A DNA stretch of 64,000 bases, taken from assembly GCF_002289575.1 (NCBI RefSeq), contig NZ_NTGA01000015.1, forward strand, positions 87,945-151,944, written 5' to 3'. The notes beneath the pieces are model-generated. The model worked only from the letters and a program-made list of their open reading frames with translations, had not been told where the DNA came from and made no database searches. This stretch comes from Dietzia natronolimnaea. Lineage in GTDB: Bacteria; Actinomycetota; Actinomycetes; Mycobacteriales; Mycobacteriaceae. How positions within the stretch are numbered: the stretch's first letter is position 1; the number at the start of each line of letters is the position of its first letter. The position numbers and the translations under genes are program-made. Shown piece after piece: positions 40,381-48,019 of the stretch.

Positions 40381-41328
40381 CTACCGCGGCGGCACGGGCG
40401 CGAGCACGCCCAGAAGCTGATCCGCCGGCACGCACCGCGGCGGCCGCGCGTCTCCGGCCTCGGCTGCCGTGCCACCCAGGGCGTCCGTGACCAAGTCCAC
40501 CGCCCGGGGCGAGGCCAGCACTGTCAGATGCCCCGAGCGGTCGGCCTCACAGCCGTCCTGGAGCCTGACGACCCGCAGATCCACGAAGTCCGGGACCACG
40601 GGCGCGGTGACGGGGCCGGTGAGTTCGTCATAGTCCGAGACCACCGCGACGTACCGGACCCCGCGCGCGAACGGCACGCCCTCGTCCCCGAGCCACGCGA
40701 GGGTGGCCTCGGCGTCCCGCCGCGCGGTGCCGGGAGAGATCACCTCGAGGAACTCGGTGACGAACTCCGGCGGCCCCTCGCCCGACCGGGCGGGGTCGAC
40801 CCCCAGCGTGACGACGGTGCGCACCGCGTGGGCCCGCGTGGTGGCGGTGACGTAGGAGGCGATGATCGCTCCCTGGGAGTGCCCCACCAGGTCGACCTCG
40901 TGGGCCCCGGTCAGGGCGCGGACCCGGTCGATCTCGGCGGCGAGCTGCGGCGCCGAGGCACCGGTCAGCGAGTCGAATCCTCCCGTCGAGCCGAGGCCTG
41001 GCGGGGCCCCGACCGTCGGTGCCCATACGCAGTAGCCCTCCGCGGCCAGTGCCGCACCATACGTGGCCCACGAGTTGCCGCCGTTGAGCCCGGTGCCGTG
41101 GACGAGGATCACCGGAACCGGATGGCGGGGACTCGGCCGGCAGTCGTCACGGTTGATCCCGGGCGGGTCCGCCAGGCCATTGGTGAGCTGGTGTGCCGCG
41201 CCGTCCCACCAGCGCCACGGGACCTGCTCGGTGGCGGGAGACGCCGTGGCTGGCCCGGAAGCGACGACGACGAGGGCAGCAGCCGCGACCAGGCCCGCGA
41301 CCCCTGTGACCGCCCGGCGCGCGCTCAC
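40381..41328 (-). CDS. secreted alpha/beta-hydrolase lipase, copy 1
   Basis: This 315-residue protein of the EstA/lipase class 2-like family has a signal peptide to about residue 30, PVILVHGTGLNGGNSW (oxyanion region) and the nucleophile elbow VGHSQG. A late DRSGHLTVL is a candidate for the catalytic His, and cysteines (DDCRPS, DGCEAD, PRCVP) suggest disulphides. The start GTG overlaps the stop of the upstream lipase by 4 bases. The two lipases are paralogues. Confidence 0.85.
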   Translation of the reverse strand: MSARRAVTGVAGLVAAAALVVVASGPATASPATEQVPWRWWDGAAHQLTNGLADPPGINRDDCRPSPRHPVPVILVHGTGLNGGNSWATYGAALAAEGYCVWAPTVGAPPGLGSTGGFDSLTGASAPQLAAEIDRVRALTGAHEVDLVGHSQGAIIASYVTATTRAHAVRTVVTLGVDPARSGEGPPEFVTEFLEVISPGTARRDAEATLAWLGDEGVPFARGVRYVAVVSDYDELTGPVTAPVVPDFVDLRVVRLQDGCEADRSGHLTVLASPRAVDLVTDALGGTAAEAGDARPPRCVPADQLLGVLAPVPPR

Positions 41329-42296
41329 GAGCCCGGTGGGGCCGGGATCGGACCCAGGTAGGGGGCGATGGCCTCACACCGGGGCGCCCGGGGATTGGCG
41401 GGATCGAGCGCGTTGAGCACGAAGTCCGCCGCCCGCGGGTCGGAGGCGATCGCCAGGTGTTCGGCGTGGTCCTGCTCGCACCCGTCCTGGATCACCACGT
41501 TGGTCGTCATCGGCCCGGGCACCAGCCCGGAGGTGTAGGGCGTGACCAACTGGTCGTACCGGGTGACGACGTTCAGGTAGCGCACCCCGGGGGCGTAGGG
41601 CGAACCCCCGCTCCACAACAGCTGTAGCACCTCGGAGCCGGGGGACATCTGGGACAGGGCGGGGATCTGCCCCAGCTGCTCCGACACTCCCGGGACGCCG
41701 TCCAACGACCTGCGCATGCCCCCTCCGGAGCCCTCCCACAGCGGGGCGATCGAGGCCACGGTGTGCACCTTGCCGGGGCGGCCGACCTTGGCCACGAGGC
41801 CGGAGACCAGGGTGCCCTGCGAGTGGCCCACGAGGTCGACCTGCTGGGCGCCGGTGGCGGCCAGGACCCGATCGACGAACTCCCCGACCTGCGGCACCGA
41901 GACCGCCGTGATGTCCGAGAGCCCGCCCAGCACACTCACCGGCCACGGGACATCAGGCAGGGCGCCGTAGGTCAGCGTGAACACGCAGTAACCCTCGTTG
42001 TGCAATAGCGGACCGTACGTAGGCCAGTTGGTCACGGCGCCACCCGAGGTGCCGTGCACCAGCACCACCGGACGTGGCTTGGCGGCCGAGGGCCGGCAGG
42101 TCCAGTCGTTCGCCCCGGGGAGTTCCGCCCCGGGTTGGGTGAGCGCCATGCCGGCGCCGGTCAGGAAGCTGTAGGGCACCGGGATCGGGGCCCGCGAGGT
42201 CGGATCCGTGGCGTGGGCGGCGCCCGTGCCCGTCACGACGAAGGCGGCCGCGGCCACGGCGGCCACTGCAGCGCGGGCGGCATCGATTATGTTCAT
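41325..42296 (-). CDS. secreted alpha/beta-hydrolase lipase, copy 2
   Basis: This 323-residue protein has a signal peptide to about AHATD, PVVLVHGTSGGAVTNW, nucleophile elbow VGHSQGT and QDHAEHLAI with the likely catalytic His. It shares the layout of its downstream neighbour (CRPS near residue 70, DGCEQDHAEH). I chose the ATG at 42296 because it overlaps the stop of the DapB-like gene by 4 bases (ATGA); the longer frame lacks a signal peptide at its start. It acts on esters outside the membrane. Confidence 0.85.
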   Translation of the reverse strand: MNIIDAARAAVAAVAAAAFVVTGTGAAHATDPTSRAPIPVPYSFLTGAGMALTQPGAELPGANDWTCRPSAAKPRPVVLVHGTSGGAVTNWPTYGPLLHNEGYCVFTLTYGALPDVPWPVSVLGGLSDITAVSVPQVGEFVDRVLAATGAQQVDLVGHSQGTLVSGLVAKVGRPGKVHTVASIAPLWEGSGGGMRRSLDGVPGVSEQLGQIPALSQMSPGSEVLQLLWSGGSPYAPGVRYLNVVTRYDQLVTPYTSGLVPGPMTTNVVIQDGCEQDHAEHLAIASDPRAADFVLNALDPANPRAPRCEAIAPYLGPIPAPPGS

Positions 42297-43384
42297 CTTC
42301 TCATTAAGCCACGCCCTGTGATCATCGGCAGGTCCTTTGCGTATACAAGCCCGGGCTCGGCTTCGACCACGGCCTCGACGGCGTTGACCAGCCGCATCGC
42401 GGTGACGAGCATTCCGGATTCGTTGTGGTCGCCGTGTTCGGCGTGGTGGGTGAACTCCACCCGCATGGACGGCTGACCATGGATCTCGATGCGGTAGCAC
42501 CCGTCACCGTGATCGGGCCTCGGCCAGTCCGGCGCCTGGTCCGCGGCCGTGCGGGTGACGTGCTCCAGGACGATGCGGTCCTCACCGTCGACCTGACCCG
42601 CGACCTCGAACCGTAGTGCCGCCTGCGTGCCGGCGGGGACCTCGCACGCCAGCAGGGACAGGTCGCGCTCGGCGGGCAGTCGCTCGTGGCGTTCGACCAG
42701 GGGTTCGTCGAGGGCCACCCCGACCGCGGCGGCGAGCTGCCGGACCACCGACCCCCAGCCGGCGGCGAGCATGCCCGGCCTGAGGAGAGGGGGGAGCGAC
42801 TCCATGGTCTGTCCGAATCCGAACAGCCGCCGCATGGTCTCGCCCTGGTGGTACACCGAGTAATCGGCGATCTCGCCAACCCGGATCAGGTCGATCCGCC
42901 GGGACAGGCTCGTCATGACCATCGGCAGTACGTCGTTGGCGAATCCCGGGTCGATCCCGTTGACGTGCAGGGTCGCACCGCCGCCCCGCCCGGCCTCGTC
43001 CAGGGCGGAGATCATTTCCGCCGGCAGGATGCCGTGCGGGTACTGCAGCAGCACGGGCCCGGAGGCCACCACGTTGATCCCCGCCCGCAGGAACGCGGTG
43101 AAGTCCTCGATCGCCTCCATGAACCGGGACTCGGTCTCCGCGGTGTAGACCACGGCGTCGGGTGCGAGCGCGATCAGCTCCGCCCGGTCGTCGGTCGCGT
43201 CCACTCCCAGATCGCGGTCCAGACCGGCGAGCCGGCCGGCGTCGAGGCCCACCTTGGCGGGGTCGGAGACGAAGACGCCGACGAGCTCCAGTTCAGGCCG
43301 GGCGTCGATCGCCTCGACCGCCATCCTGCCCAGGTAGCCCGTCGACCACTCCACGACCCTGATCGGCACATCCCGCTTCGACAT
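42293..43384 (-). CDS. DapB/amino-acid-dehydrogenase-like oxidoreductase
   Basis: This 363-residue protein has an N-terminal NAD(P) Rossmann domain (VVEWSTGYLGRMAVEAI; GxxGxx variant) and VGVFVSDPAKVG, as in the dihydrodipicolinate-reductase N-terminal family and 2,4-diaminopentanoate dehydrogenase. The C-terminal domain contains NGIDPGFANDVLP. Mycobacterial genomes hold many such proteins of unknown substrate; true DapB is shorter. TATCGT lies 6 bases before the ATG (leaderless). It is first in an operon with the two lipases, through ATGA/GTGA overlaps. Confidence 0.75.
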   Translation of the reverse strand: MSKRDVPIRVVEWSTGYLGRMAVEAIDARPELELVGVFVSDPAKVGLDAGRLAGLDRDLGVDATDDRAELIALAPDAVVYTAETESRFMEAIEDFTAFLRAGINVVASGPVLLQYPHGILPAEMISALDEAGRGGGATLHVNGIDPGFANDVLPMVMTSLSRRIDLIRVGEIADYSVYHQGETMRRLFGFGQTMESLPPLLRPGMLAAGWGSVVRQLAAAVGVALDEPLVERHERLPAERDLSLLACEVPAGTQAALRFEVAGQVDGEDRIVLEHVTRTAADQAPDWPRPDHGDGCYRIEIHGQPSMRVEFTHHAEHGDHNESGMLVTAMRLVNAVEAVVEAEPGLVYAKDLPMITGRGLMRR

Positions 43385-43390
43385 GATCGG

Positions 43391-43396
43391 ACGATA
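43391..43396 (-). promoter_or_regulatory. leaderless -10 TATCGT of the oxidoreductase-lipase operon
   Basis: Minus-strand TATCGT ends 6 bases before the ATG at 43384; no ribosome binding site is present. Confidence 0.5.
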
Positions 43397-43424
43397 ACCG
43401 TATCGAGCCCGCGCCGGGCCGGGC

Positions 43425-45443
43425 TCACCAGATGCTGACGCGTTCCTCCGGGGCGAGCCACATGCCGTCGGCCTCGGTCACACCGAACGCCTCGTGGAAG
43501 TCGTCGAGGTTCTTGACCACCTGGTTGCAGCGGAACTCCGGCGGCGAGTGCGGATCCACAGCCAGACGACGGGCGGCCTCCTCGGCGCGGGTCTTCGTGC
43601 GCCACACGATCGCCCACGAGGCGATCAGCCGCTGCAGTCCGGTGAGACCGTCGATCTCCGGCCCCACCCCGGTTCCCACGGCGGGCTCGCCGTCCTGCCC
43701 GTTCGCCAGGCGGTAGGCGAGGATCGCGATGGTCAGTCCGCCCAGGTCGCCGATGTTCTCCCCCACCGTGAAGGCGCCGTTGACGTGGTCCTTGGCCGGA
43801 TCCAGACCGTCGGGGGTGAGGCCCTGGTACTGAGCGATCAGCGCCTCCACCCGTGTTCCGAACGCGCTGCGGTCCTCGTCGGTCCACCAGTCCACGAGGT
43901 TCCCCTCGCCGTCGTACTTGGACCCCTGGTCGTCGAACCCGTGGCCGATCTCGTGCCCGATCACGGCGCCGATCGCCCCGTAGTTCGCGGCGTCGTCGGC
44001 GTCGGCGTCGAAGAACGGCGGCTGCAGGATCGCGGCCGGGAAGACGATCTCGTTCATCACCGGGTTGTAGTAGGCGTTGACCGTCTGCGGCGTCATGTGC
44101 CACTCGCCGCGGTCGACGGGGCCGCCGAGCTTATCCAGTTCGTAGTTGTGCTCGAACTCGGCGGAGCGGCGCACGTTGCCGAGCAGGTCGTCGGAGCGCA
44201 CCTCCAGCGCCGAGTAGTCGCGCCATGTGTCGGGGTAGCCGATCTTGGGCACGAACGCCTCGAGCTTGGCCAGCGCGCGCTCGCGCGTGGCCGGGGTCAT
44301 CCACGGCAACCGGCCGATGGAATAGCGGTAAGCCGCGGTGAGGTTCTCGACCAGCTCGACCATCCGGGCCTTGTGGCCGGGCGGGAAGTGCCGGGCCACG
44401 TACTCCTTGCCGACCTCCTCGCCGAGGGCCGCCTCGACCGCGCCGACGCCGCGCTTCCAGCGGGCCTTGTTCTCCTCGGTGCCGGACATCACGGTGCCGT
44501 AGAAGCGGAAGTTCTCGTCCACCAGCTCGGCGGCCAGGTAGGGCGCGCGGGAGGAGACGGTCCGCCAGCGCAGCCACTGCTTCCAGGTCTCCAACGGCTC
44601 GGTGGCCCACAGCTCGGCCACGGCGGCGAGGTAGTCGGGCTGCATCGCGACGAGCCGCCCGAAGGTCTCCTGGCTGCCGCCGACCTCGCGGGCCCAGTCG
44701 TGCCACGGGAAGCCCGGTGCCAGCTCCGGCAGTTCCTCCCACGTGACGGGGTTGTAGGTCTTGTCCGCGTCTCGGCGGGCCACGACGTCCCAGTGGGCGG
44801 CGGCGATGCGGGTCTCCAGATCGACGATCAGCTCCGCGGTGCGGCGGGCCGCGCCCTCGCCTTCCGCGCTCTCGACAAGCCCGGCGAGCTCGAGCATCCG
44901 CGCAATGTGGTCGGTGTACTGGTCGCGCAGCTCCGCGTACTGGTCCTCGCGGTAGTACGACTCGTCCGGCAGCCCGATACCGTACTGCACCAGGTAGAGG
45001 ATGTACTCGCTGGAGTTCTTGGCGTCGTTGTTGACGTACGCGCCGATCAGGCCACCGACGCCCACCTTCTCCAGGCGGGCCATGGCACGAGCGAGCGCGT
45101 CGGGGTCGGCGGCGCCGTCGATCTCGGCCAGGTCGGGTGCGAGGGCGGCCACCCCGGCGGCCTCGACCGCGTCGGTGTCCATGAACGAGGCATAGAACGC
45201 CCCGATCTTCGAGTCGACCGGGGCGTCGGTGATGATGTCGCGCACCCGCTCCTCCGACAGGTCGCGCAAGGCGAGAAACGCGCCGTCGATAGGCCGATCG
45301 GCGGGGATCACATGGTCCCGCAGCCAGGTACCGTTGACGTGCTGGTACAGGTCATCTTGCGACCGCACGTCGGGATCGATGTACTGGAGGTCCAGGCCCG
45401 AGGGGCGCGGGGCGTCGGCGGTGGGGATCTCGGTCGCTGTCAT
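43425..45443 (-). CDS. M13-family zinc metallopeptidase (PepO/Zmp1-like)
   Basis: This 672-residue neprilysin-type peptidase has the zinc motif HEIGH in VIGHEIGHGFDDQG (around residue 500), the third ligand in ENIGDLGGL (ENxxD) and a substrate-binding NAYYNP (the NA(Y/F)Y motif). There is no signal peptide or membrane helix, as in mycobacterial Zmp1. It would cleave peptides. TAACCT lies 6 bases before the ATG. Length is normal for the family. Confidence 0.93.
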   Translation of the reverse strand: MTATEIPTADAPRPSGLDLQYIDPDVRSQDDLYQHVNGTWLRDHVIPADRPIDGAFLALRDLSEERVRDIITDAPVDSKIGAFYASFMDTDAVEAAGVAALAPDLAEIDGAADPDALARAMARLEKVGVGGLIGAYVNNDAKNSSEYILYLVQYGIGLPDESYYREDQYAELRDQYTDHIARMLELAGLVESAEGEGAARRTAELIVDLETRIAAAHWDVVARRDADKTYNPVTWEELPELAPGFPWHDWAREVGGSQETFGRLVAMQPDYLAAVAELWATEPLETWKQWLRWRTVSSRAPYLAAELVDENFRFYGTVMSGTEENKARWKRGVGAVEAALGEEVGKEYVARHFPPGHKARMVELVENLTAAYRYSIGRLPWMTPATRERALAKLEAFVPKIGYPDTWRDYSALEVRSDDLLGNVRRSAEFEHNYELDKLGGPVDRGEWHMTPQTVNAYYNPVMNEIVFPAAILQPPFFDADADDAANYGAIGAVIGHEIGHGFDDQGSKYDGEGNLVDWWTDEDRSAFGTRVEALIAQYQGLTPDGLDPAKDHVNGAFTVGENIGDLGGLTIAILAYRLANGQDGEPAVGTGVGPEIDGLTGLQRLIASWAIVWRTKTRAEEAARRLAVDPHSPPEFRCNQVVKNLDDFHEAFGVTEADGMWLAPEERVSIW

Positions 45444-45449
45444 GCGACC

Positions 45450-45455
45450 AGGTTA
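45450..45455 (-). promoter_or_regulatory. leaderless -10 TAACCT of the M13 peptidase gene
   Basis: Minus-strand TAACCT ends 6 bases before the ATG at 45443, without a ribosome binding site. Confidence 0.5.
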
Positions 45456-45479
45456 CTGAAAGGGGCGACGAGCAGTCCC

Positions 45480-46040
45480 TCAGTAGAAGCCGTTCTCGAG
45501 GTTGCGCTGCTTGGCCCCCGAGTAGGCGTCGACCATCCCCCAGACCCAGAACCCGAGCATGATCGGGATCCCGATCAGGACCACGGACAGCAGGATCCCG
45601 AGGAAGTACCCGGTCATGATGCCGATCCCCTTGCCCGCCTGGCCGTTGATGATCGTGCCGAGCCCCGGCAGGAAGAAGGACAGCACCAGCGAGAGCGCCG
45701 GCTCCTTGCGCGACGCACCGTAGTTCGTCGCGTACGGGTGCACAGCGCCGGCACCAGGGGCCCCGTAGGGCTGGACACCGAAGTGCTGGGCCCCGTAGGG
45801 CTGGTCCCCGTAACTCGGCATTCCGTAAGGTTGAGCCCCGAATTGCTGAGCCCCGAATTGCTGGGCGCCGTAGGGCTGATCGTGGAACGGCTGGTCGGCG
45901 AACGGCTGCTGGCCGTACCGGGGGGACGTGTACCCCTGACCGCCGAAGTCGGTCGACCCATAGGGCTCCGTGCCATACGTCGACCCGAAGTCGTCGCGGT
46001 CGCGGCCGTAGGGCTCGTGATTCTCCGACGGGGTAGTCAT
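45480..46040 (-). CDS. TM2-like membrane protein with PYGAQ repeats
   Basis: This 186-residue protein has an N-terminal disordered half of (Q/D)(P/Q)(Y/F)GA-type repeats (FGAQQFGAQPYG and similar). The C-terminal domain has two helices (LSLVLSFFLPGLGTIINGQAGKG and FLGILLSVVLIGIPIM) and ends in WGMVDAYSGAKQRN, the TM2 pattern. TACTGT lies 6 bases before the ATG at 46040 (leaderless). TM2 proteins have no settled function; the Tyr/Gly/Gln-rich tail suggests multivalent interactions. Confidence 0.8.
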   Translation of the reverse strand: MTTPSENHEPYGRDRDDFGSTYGTEPYGSTDFGGQGYTSPRYGQQPFADQPFHDQPYGAQQFGAQQFGAQPYGMPSYGDQPYGAQHFGVQPYGAPGAGAVHPYATNYGASRKEPALSLVLSFFLPGLGTIINGQAGKGIGIMTGYFLGILLSVVLIGIPIMLGFWVWGMVDAYSGAKQRNLENGFY

Positions 46041-46046
46041 GCCCCC

Positions 46047-46052
46047 ACAGTA
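46047..46052 (-). promoter_or_regulatory. leaderless -10 TACTGT of the TM2 gene
   Basis: Minus-strand TACTGT ends 6 bases before the ATG at 46040. Confidence 0.5.
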
Positions 46053-46087
46053 ACGCGGCGCAGCGACATGCCGGTTGCGAGCCGGTA

Positions 46088-46600
46088 TCAGTTGCGCGCG
46101 GTCATCCCTGGACGAGCCCAGATGTCGGCGCAGTCGACGCAGGCGTCCTCTGACACGACCCCGACGCGCTGCAGTTGCCCGTACATCCAGCACCCGAGGC
46201 AGAACCCCAGAGAGGCCTCGGCGAGAGCTGCGGCCACCAACACACCCAGCACCACGACCCCCGCCGTCGTGAGCCCGCCCAGGAACAGTCCGAGCGCGAC
46301 CGAGGACATGACCAGGCCGATCGTCTGGGCGAACCGCTTGGGCGCACCAGCGACCAGCTTGGGCTCGGAGCTGACCCTCGGGGCGAGCACGTGCACCGAG
46401 AGCCTCCCGAACGGTGAGTACCGCGGGCCTCCGGCCACCCGGAGGGCGAAGCCGACGACCAGCGCCGCGGCGAGCCAGGTCTGCGCGGGCGGCGGTGCCA
46501 GCATCGTCCCCACCGCGAGCGCCACCACCAGACCGGCGGTGCACCGGGCGGCGTAGTCATTGACTACCTCTGGAAACGCGAACACCTCTCGCAGGCTCAT
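46088..46600 (-). CDS. DUF4395 membrane protein
   Basis: This 170-residue protein has four hydrophobic helices and the DUF4395 pattern VNDYAARCTAGLVV near the start and LAEASLGFCLGCWMYG near the end. In other genomes DUF4395 genes often neighbour thioredoxin-like or sulfur-transfer genes; none is seen here. The conserved CxxC in FCLGC and the C-terminal CVDC suggest thiol chemistry. GGAGG lies 6 bases before the ATG at 46600. A 14-bp palindrome lies in its promoter region. Confidence 0.85.
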   Translation of the reverse strand: MSLREVFAFPEVVNDYAARCTAGLVVALAVGTMLAPPPAQTWLAAALVVGFALRVAGGPRYSPFGRLSVHVLAPRVSSEPKLVAGAPKRFAQTIGLVMSSVALGLFLGGLTTAGVVVLGVLVAAALAEASLGFCLGCWMYGQLQRVGVVSEDACVDCADIWARPGMTARN

Positions 46601-46647
46601 GCCCGACCTCCTCGACCTCTCCGTAGGTTCCGTACCGGCACTTAGGT

Positions 46648-46661
46648 AGACAGATCTGTCT
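46648..46661. promoter_or_regulatory. 14-bp palindrome, TetR-type operator candidate
   Basis: AGACAGATCTGTCT is a perfect palindrome 47 bases upstream of the DUF4395 ATG. It resembles TetR-family operators. No regulator gene is adjacent, so the cognate protein would be encoded elsewhere. Confidence 0.6.
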
Positions 46662-46751
46662 GTCAATGCCTCCGAGGGTACGCCTGAACCGGCCGAAGTC
46701 CCAGTCCGGTCGTCACGGGACCAGCCGACCCCGGGGCACCCGCACCCCGCT

Positions 46752-46798
46752 CCTAGGCTGGCGCCCGTGCCCCACACCTAGGCTGGCGCCCGTGCCCC
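46752..46798 (+). repeat. 22-bp duplicated leaderless start region
   Basis: A 22-bp sequence (CCTAGGCTGGCGCCCGTG plus CCCC) occurs at 46752-46773 and again at 46777-46798. Each copy holds a -10 TAGGCT and, 7 bases later, a GTG. Only the second GTG (46792) is in frame with the pentapeptide-repeat gene. Confidence 0.9.
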
Positions 46799-47481
46799 CA
46801 CCGCTCCGCCGCCGTTCCGGTTCGCCCCGACCGCCCGCCGCACCGTCCTTGCCGCGTCGGGACCAACTGCAGACCCCGAGGTCCGATCTCGAACCGGACG
46901 GTCTGTGGGATGGCGTGTGGGCCAGCGCCGAGGACGCCCCTGCGCCCGCCGAGGGCGCGGTCCAGATGGGCGGTGCGGAGATCCGTGAGTCGATCCTCCA
47001 GGACATCCGGCTGAGCAGTGCCAGGGCCGACTCACTGCGACTCACCGATGTCGAGCTGCGCGGGTGCGACCTGTCCGGCATGGTCGCCGACGGGGCCACG
47101 TTGACGCGGGTCAGATTTGTGGGCTGCCGCCTCACCGGCGTAGTCCTGTCCGACAGCAGACTCACCGACGTGTCCTTCGACGACTGTCACGCCGACATGA
47201 TCAACCTGCGCATGGCCCGGTTGCACCGGGTGCGGCTGTCCTCGACCCGCTGCAGGCAGGCCGACCTCATGGAGGCGCGGGTGGCGGACCTGTCGACCGA
47301 CGGCGCGGACCTGCGCGGGGCGACCCTCGACAAGGCGTCGTTCGCGGCGGCGGACCTCCGCGGGGCCGACCTGGAGGACCTGAGGGGAGCGTCCGCCCTC
47401 CGGGGATCGCTCATCTCGCCGGAACAGGTCCTGGGGGTCGGCCTGGCGCTGATCGCCGAGGCGGGCATCAGGGTTGAATGA
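46792..47481 (+). CDS. pentapeptide-repeat protein
   Basis: This 229-residue protein has a Pro/Arg-rich N-terminus and, from about residue 75 to 205, pentapeptide repeats A/C-(D/N)-L-x-x such as LRGCDLSGMV, ADLMEARVADL and ADLRGATLDK, which form a right-handed quadrilateral beta-helix. The C-terminus reads SLISPEQVLGVGLALIAEAGI. I chose the GTG at 46792 because TAGGCT lies 7 bases before it (leaderless); the frame is open further upstream. Some pentapeptide proteins protect DNA gyrase, but this cannot be claimed here. Confidence 0.85.
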   Translation: MPPPLRRRSGSPRPPAAPSLPRRDQLQTPRSDLEPDGLWDGVWASAEDAPAPAEGAVQMGGAEIRESILQDIRLSSARADSLRLTDVELRGCDLSGMVADGATLTRVRFVGCRLTGVVLSDSRLTDVSFDDCHADMINLRMARLHRVRLSSTRCRQADLMEARVADLSTDGADLRGATLDKASFAAADLRGADLEDLRGASALRGSLISPEQVLGVGLALIAEAGIRVE

Positions 47482-47488
47482 CTTAGGG

Positions 47489-47527
47489 CGAGCAGACGGG
47501 GCCGAGCAGACGGGCCGAGTGAACGGG
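47489..47527 (+). repeat. imperfect 13-14-bp tandem repeats after the pentapeptide gene
   Basis: CGAGCAGACGGG occurs at 47489-47500 and 47503-47514, and a diverged CGAGTGAACGGG at 47516-47527, starting 7 bases after the stop codon. Confidence 0.8.
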
Positions 47528-47540
47528 ATGGGACGAACGC

Positions 47541-47813
47541 TCAGGGTAGGTGGGTGGCCGCGTCGCGCCACTGGTTGACGGCCCGGTTGATCATCGCCTG
47601 GAGGCGGAGCACCTGGTCGCGATCCGTCAGGGTGACCCCGTCGACCCCGGTCCTCAGCACGAGTTCGGGCGTCCCGCGGCCTGCGCCGTTCTCGTCGAGC
47701 ACCACCGTCTCCGTGACGGTCACCTCGAGAACCGCGTCGTCGGCCGGCCCGTCGACTTCGGCGACGAGGTCATGCCTGTAGCGGGGGGTCGAGAAATCTA
47801 CTGCATCGGTCAC
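47541..47813 (-). CDS. small conserved-looking protein, unknown function
   Basis: A 90-residue acidic protein: VTDAVDFSTPRYRHDLVAEV, then LEVTVTETVVLDENG and a C-terminal helix QVLRLQAMINRAVNQW. I chose the GTG at 47813, where the coding character begins; the frame stays open to a GTG at 47882, which would add 23 Pro/Arg-rich residues. No family recognised. Confidence 0.55.
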   Translation of the reverse strand: MTDAVDFSTPRYRHDLVAEVDGPADDAVLEVTVTETVVLDENGAGRGTPELVLRTGVDGVTLTDRDQVLRLQAMINRAVNQWRDAATHLP

Positions 47814-47984
47814 GAGGGGAACTCCCGACTGGGAACGGAGGGATTTCTTCCACCATAGGGGCGGCGGGAGAGGTGATCGCACCAGTGGGACAGCGTGTTA
47901 CCGGTTGTGACGGATCCGTGACCCACACCACCACCGCCCGGTTGTCGCACACCGACGAATTGTGAGGAAAGTTGCGCGAGTTGC

Positions 47985-48013
47985 TTGTGTGATTGTTGTT
48001 ACTACTTGATACT
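47985..48013 (+). promoter_or_regulatory. leaderless promoter of the GH25 gene
   Basis: TTGTGT (47985-47990) and GATACT (48008-48013) are 17 bases apart; GATACT ends 6 bases before the ATG at 48020 and no ribosome binding site is present. Confidence 0.6.
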
Positions 48014-48019
48014 TCCCCC

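Noticed and set aside
43494..46556. 1020-aa plus-strand open frame across the M13 peptidase region
   Set aside because: It is antisense to three genes with clear motifs (HEIGH, TM2, DUF4395) and has Arg/Gly/Val-rich composition typical of shadow frames in G+C-rich DNA.
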